Shown one piece after another: positions 41,101-47,100 of a stretch of DNA of 64,000 nucleotides. Both the position numbers and the translations under genes were made by a program. Below the pieces are notes generated by a model. It was not told the origin of the DNA, did not search any database, and saw only the letters and a program-made list of their open reading frames with translations. The stretch's first letter is position 1. Each line of letters begins with the position of its first letter. Location of the stretch: positions 3,082,505 through 3,146,504 of the forward strand of contig RPFO01000165.1 of assembly GCA_009746045.1 (NCBI GenBank), written 5' to 3'. This DNA comes from Mesostigma viride. Its lineage: Eukaryota > Streptophyta > Mesostigmatophyceae > Mesostigmatales > Mesostigmataceae.

Positions 41101-44100
41101 CAGTGTGTAGGGGGCATCCCCACGCCCAAGGAATGGGTGTTGGCAAGTGTCGCATCGATGACCGGCCTGAGGAACGGTTGGAGTTTATTTTTGCCGTGTC
41201 CTTGTCTTCATTGTTGAAGGCATGCTATGTTGGAGGTATCTGGGGTTAGGGGTGCATAGGGAAACCATCTTGGCACAATTTTAATAGCCTACTTACGGAC
41301 TCATGCATCCCCCCCCCCCCCCCCCCTCTCCTTCCCTGACAGCTTGCTAGCATGAGCGCAGGCATCCTCTGGTGCAACCTATTTAACAACCTATTTTAAC
41401 TCAACCTCTTCCTTCTATGCTTCCCCTTAAAAAGATCGCAAGCATGAGCGCGGACATAGTGAAATTAAATCAATAAATTCAGGGTCCTCTGGTGCAACCT
41501 ATTTACAGTCTCCTTTAGCTCAACCTCTTCCTTCTATTCCTCTTCTGAAAAGATCGCGAGCATGAGCGCGGGCATCCCCTGGTACGACCTAATTAAAATC
41601 TCCTTTGACTCATCCTCTTCCTCTATTCATCCCTTTGAAAGATCGCGAGCGTGGGCACCGGCACAATCTGGTATAGGTGATTGTCACAACCTCCTTATAT
41701 CCAATAACCTCCTTTAATGCCCCCTCTTCCCTTCTATTCCCCCCTCATCCCGCCCTCACAGATCGCGAGCACGAGCGCGGGCACCATCTGGTACATCAAC
41801 GTGGAGGAGCACACGGTGGTGCCTGTCATCAGTGGCCACTCGGCCACGTGCCACGTGAACGCGATCGCGATGCCACCGGTGACCAGCGCAAGTGAAAGTG
41901 CGGGGGCAAGTGCGGGTGGCAGCGCAAGCGCGAATGTTGCCGGAGAGCTTATGGCCACCGCGGCCGACGACGGCACCGTCCGGCTGTGGAACACCCAGGG
42001 GTGCGTGTGTGTTGGGGGGGGGCTCCGGGGGGGGGTGATTTTATGGAATGGTATATCGGCATGGATGTTTTCGCTTTGAAGGGGTTTGCAAATCGCTTGC
42101 TTTGACGGGTGAATCGATGAGTACGGTTCAGGGGGTGTATGGCAGTTGTTAGTACAATGGAGTTTTATGGTGCGTGTGAAGTTTTCCAGTAAAATGTGCC
42201 TCACTTGGCAGGAGACGGAGCGCCCACAGGCTGCTATGCTTTTCTTCGAAACGTTTCCTGGCACAGGCTGGAGAGTGGCAAAGCACATCCAGTTTGAGCT
42301 CAGCCTTCTATTCCTGGTTTACATTTACAAACACTGTCATCTTGCCCCACACCGTACCAGCAGACAGTAAACCCCCTCCCAGGAAAGCTTCCCTTCTTAT
42401 GTCCCAGACTGGAAAAGCATGTTTATACCTGACAGCGTCCGTTATTAACTCTCGAAAGCCACTAGCTTCCCTACAACCATCGGCGCATCCATGACATTCT
42501 CATCCTGTTTGAGCTGAGCCTTGATCACTTGCTTACCGTAAAAGACCTTTGTTATCTTCACTCTTAACCCGACGCTAATCACCCCTCCAGGCTGGAGAAG
42601 CATGTCCAGTTTGAGCTGAGCGGTGTCGCCTCCACGGTGGCCGCATTTGACCCCGATGGTGCGCGCTGCGACGTTGGGTACGCCGACGGGTCACTGCGCT
42701 TCTTCGGGCTGCACGACGTGTCGGTCAGCAGGGTGACTGGCGATTTGGTGGTTGTCCCGTATTTTTCCTTTGTATGGCATGTAGTAGCATAGATTAGTAG
42801 TATTTTCACTTGGTTCTAGCAATTCCTCAGTATCCCTGCTCGACCTATTGGTTAACAGAAGAACGGGCCATCTTGCTACGAATAATGACGCGTGCGTGAG
42901 CGGGTCAGCCAGCCCTTTGGTAGTTACCATATCTCCCCACTGTTCATCCCCAAAACGTTGTTCACGGTGTTCACTGTCGCCCCCCGGCAGGACAATGCTG
43001 TCGATGGCAGGTCAATAGGGTCAATGGCAGGTCAATAGGGTTACAGGTGGCCGTGCGCATCTCATCACTGCGTCTCGTCCCATTAGACGTGCACCTCCGT
43101 CCCTCCCTCGGTTGGATGAGATCTACGCCCCAGTCGCCCCATGGTGATAGCATCCGTTTCCACAACTTGGCCGCACACCTCTCACCCCTTCGCTTAGCTC
43201 CGCGTGCAGCCACCCCCTTGTTCCTATCCTGTTAACTGTAGTCCCTTACACAGATGCAACCTGTCGCTCCTTGTCCTTACTTTTTGTCCTTACACGCGTC
43301 CAACCTCTTTTGTCTCTAAGTCAAGACCCCTTATGTCTACTCTATGTCTAGATTCCTTCAATTACACGTCCAGAATCCTACAGAGCTTCCGTCTGCATGC
43401 CTCTTGCACCCCCTGCCCCCCCCCCCCCTCCGCTTCGGTCCCGCAGGAGTGTAGGGCCTTATTCGCAACCCGCCCTCTTTCTAATCCTGTTTCCCTTCCA
43501 TCCTCACCCCTCTCCCCCGCCTTGGCCTTGCGCATGCCTGTCCTCGCATTTTTTCCCGCTCATTCCCCTCACGCCCTCTATCTCTCCTCTTGTTTCTCCT
43601 CTATTTCCTCTCAAGCCTTCCTCTATCTCGCCTCTTATTTCTCCTGTATTTCCCCTCCTGTTAATCCCCGGGGAGTTGGGCCTCGCACACGCGGCTCATT
43701 CCTAGACATGCTCCTTTTCCCAATCCCATTCATGTGCTCTCTGGACAAAACTTTGCTCCTGGATCTCAGCCGCACAACACGTCTTCTCCTCCCTCCCCCC
43801 CCCTCCCCTTCCCCACCCCACCCCACCCAACTTGTTTATGTATTGGTATGTATTTGCGAGGTGGTTTAAACAGTGGTTTAAACTGGAGGTGGTTACACGA
43901 TATTAACCGCACACAAAAAAAGTCTTCTCCTCTTCCCCCCCCCCCAATTCCCCCCCCCCCCCAGGAGGTGGGCCTCGCGCGCCCCCACAGCGCCGACGTG
44001 ATCGCCGTGCTGCACCTGCCGGGCACCCCCCAGCTGCTCACCGCCTCGTCCGACGGCCACGTGGTCGTGACCGACATGGCTTCACTCGCTACGCTGGCCG

Positions 44101-47100
44101 ATGACCAGTCGCTCTGCTGCGACCAGCGGCTCGACGCCATGGCGCTCTCGGTACCTATAAATAGACACACATACGTATCTATACTAGTATGTGTGTGCTG
44201 CTTGTCGTATGTGACTTGTTTTGGTGCGGTGACCAGCGGCTCAACGCCGTGTCGCTATCGGTACTCAAATATAGGCTACGCACATTTGTGATAGTATTGC
44301 AAAATTAGTGGGTGATACTGTAGATGCTCTGCTCGTGGGGCTCGACTTGTTTCCGTGGTATTCCACCAGCGGCACCGTGCCATGTCGCTATCGGCACGTG
44401 GCGGCACCCTTGACGCCTGTATATTTGTTATAAATCTTAAGCTACGGGAGTGAGACCGGCAACGTAATATGCCACACTTCAAAATGATTGAAGGGCGACA
44501 TATGAACAAGTTATAGGCAGCGTAGGAACAGCCCACCGACGCAACAGACATCTCTAGGCAGGCATCTATGTGTACACAATGTCCTTCCTCTTTTGGGCTT
44601 TGCTTAGGTTGCTTGCCAATCTCACCTCCGTGATTTATCATTATCAATATATTTATACACAAGTGTCTCGGTTCAATGCGTTCTTGGTTGTTGAGTTCCC
44701 AGTTCGAGCGCAATTTGCCCTTTTGGTAAGTACACGGCCTGGTTCAGGGTCATCACCGTTCCATGGCATGGCACCGCACCTTTCTTTCCTGCTTGCTGGA
44801 CCCTCTGCTTCCCGTTCATTCCTACCTCACTTCTATAAGGAGTTGCCTCCCCTTGCGAAGCTAGTTAGCCCTCTGCCCTCGCTTTGCCTGCGGCTTACAC
44901 CTGCTCTTCTGGCTTTCCCTTGATGTACCCCCTCCACCCCTTATCTAACTGTGTCCTCCACACCCTTGCCCCCTACCTTCCCCCCACGGCCCCCTGTTGC
45001 CCCCCCCATCAGCCATCGGACCCCTTCCTGGGCCTGGCTGTCTGGTGCGACCGCCTGCAGGTGTTCCGCTGCCCCTGGCGCGGCGTCGCCCTGACCACGC
45101 TCTCTCGGCATACCCTGCCCGAGGCCAGTAGTGGCGCGATGGGTCGGTCGGGAAGCGCAGCAGGTGAGCGCCACCACAGCGGACTTGTCATGTTTGTGAA
45201 GCCGTGCCTGTCACTACTGAGGCATGCCTATGTTTGCCAACGGCTTCGCAAGGCAGCCCCCTATTGGCACCCCCCTATTCATGGGGGTTGCCTTGTGATA
45301 ATGTTGGTGAGGCAGCATGACAGCTAGTGGTTGCCATGCAAGGCTGCGCGTCTGCCATGCAAAATTGCATCTCTGCAGCGTCCAGGCCGCTGGCTGGTTG
45401 TTTGTGCGGCAATGCTTATAATTTGTGCCATCTGCTAGTATAGGTTGTTCTGCTACGCCTGTAACTTGTGAGGTGTCAAGGCCGCGGGGGGTTGCCAGGT
45501 AAACTTGCATACCTTGCACGTCAAAAGGCAGCTGGGTTGTTTTTTTGTGAGGCCATGCCTGCAATTTGTGAGGCAGCGTGGCGGCTGGTGTACTCGGGTA
45601 TGCCCATGAAGTCCGTGGGTGATATGACTTATAGGACTGTCTCTGGGTAGTATACAACTAGTACAGTTGTGTGGTGCATTGCCCATGAAAGTCCGTCGCG
45701 GGTTATCTTAAGCAGGTCTGTGGCCTAGGGCTGTGGCATAGGATTGTGGCGTAGGTTTTGTGGCGTAGGGTTGTGGCTCAGGGCGATGGCATAGGGCTGT
45801 GACATAGGTGTCCCTGGGTACCGCTTACCCTGGTTGGTTTTGAATCCGACACTTAGCACATGCGCCGCATGCTAGTCAGGGTAGCCGCTAGCACGTATCA
45901 CAGGCTGCTGCTATTCATCCTTACCAGGCCTTGCATACTTGATGGTCTTTTATAGTAGTGTACCTTTAGTAGGATGGTATCTGTGTTCGGTGCTAGGCTA
46001 TACCTGCGTGTCTCGATGGGACAACCAGACAACGAGGGCACATACCTACCACATTCCTACTGTTTAGCATAACAGTAGTGAGTGGTAGGATGGTATACTG
46101 AAGGTGTCACTTGGGCTGGTGGAGGGCGGCATGTTTTGGATGCCTGTGATCCGTTGCCAGCATCCTTCACAGTTTTGCCTCACTCTTCCTGCACATTTGT
46201 GTATTTCACATCTCTTTACTCCCACATGTTTGTGCTTCTGATTTCATTCGCTCCCTTTGTGTGGTTGTGGTTGTGGTTGTGGTTGTTGTTCGTGTGTGCG
46301 TGTGTGGGTGTGTGTGTGGGGGGGGGATCGCATTGCGGCATCATTGTGCACAACCCACCGCAGCCGACAAGCGTGCCAAGGGCTTCGGTTCCTTCTCCCC
46401 CACAGAGCCCAGCGTGGTCCTCTTTACGAGCGCGGCCACAAAGCAGCAGCTGCTCTTCTACGACTTCCGCCAGCACCAGGTAATAATAGATAATAATAAT
46501 ATTACTAATAAATAAGAATATACTAGTTCATAGTAGTGTTATCAATAGTAAGAATGACGTTATGATATACTAGTATCGTATCATAATAACAATAAAAACA
46601 TAACACACTAGTAGTATAATAACAATTATAAATGGAATACCGCCAGCACCAGGGGTACTGGGGGGTTGGTCCGATTGATCCCACACTGATGCATCCGCCA
46701 GGCAATAGGACAGGACTTTTGCCAGCACCATATGCTAGGGTGGGGAGTATGGTTGCAAAGAATTGCAAGGACCCTCGTACTGCAATGCAGTTGTTTGAAG
46801 ATGTCAAATAATTGCAAGCATTTCCTGTGTGTGTCAACTCAGTTCTCTCCATTCCCTGTGTGGTGCAGTGCCTGTCTTTTTCCTTTTCTAACTGATCATC
46901 TCTCCTTTACTGATAATCTCAGAGAACCCCGAACAATTAGGTCCATACTCAGAGAACCGTGAACAGTCTTGTTGAGAGTATGTCCAGGAGACTGACGAGG
47001 AGGCGGTGTGTCACGTATTGCCACCATTCCCACAACCGTTTTGCCATTATTCGCACAAGCACATTCCGCTCTCCTTTGTCTTCGCAAGGCAACTCTCCTT

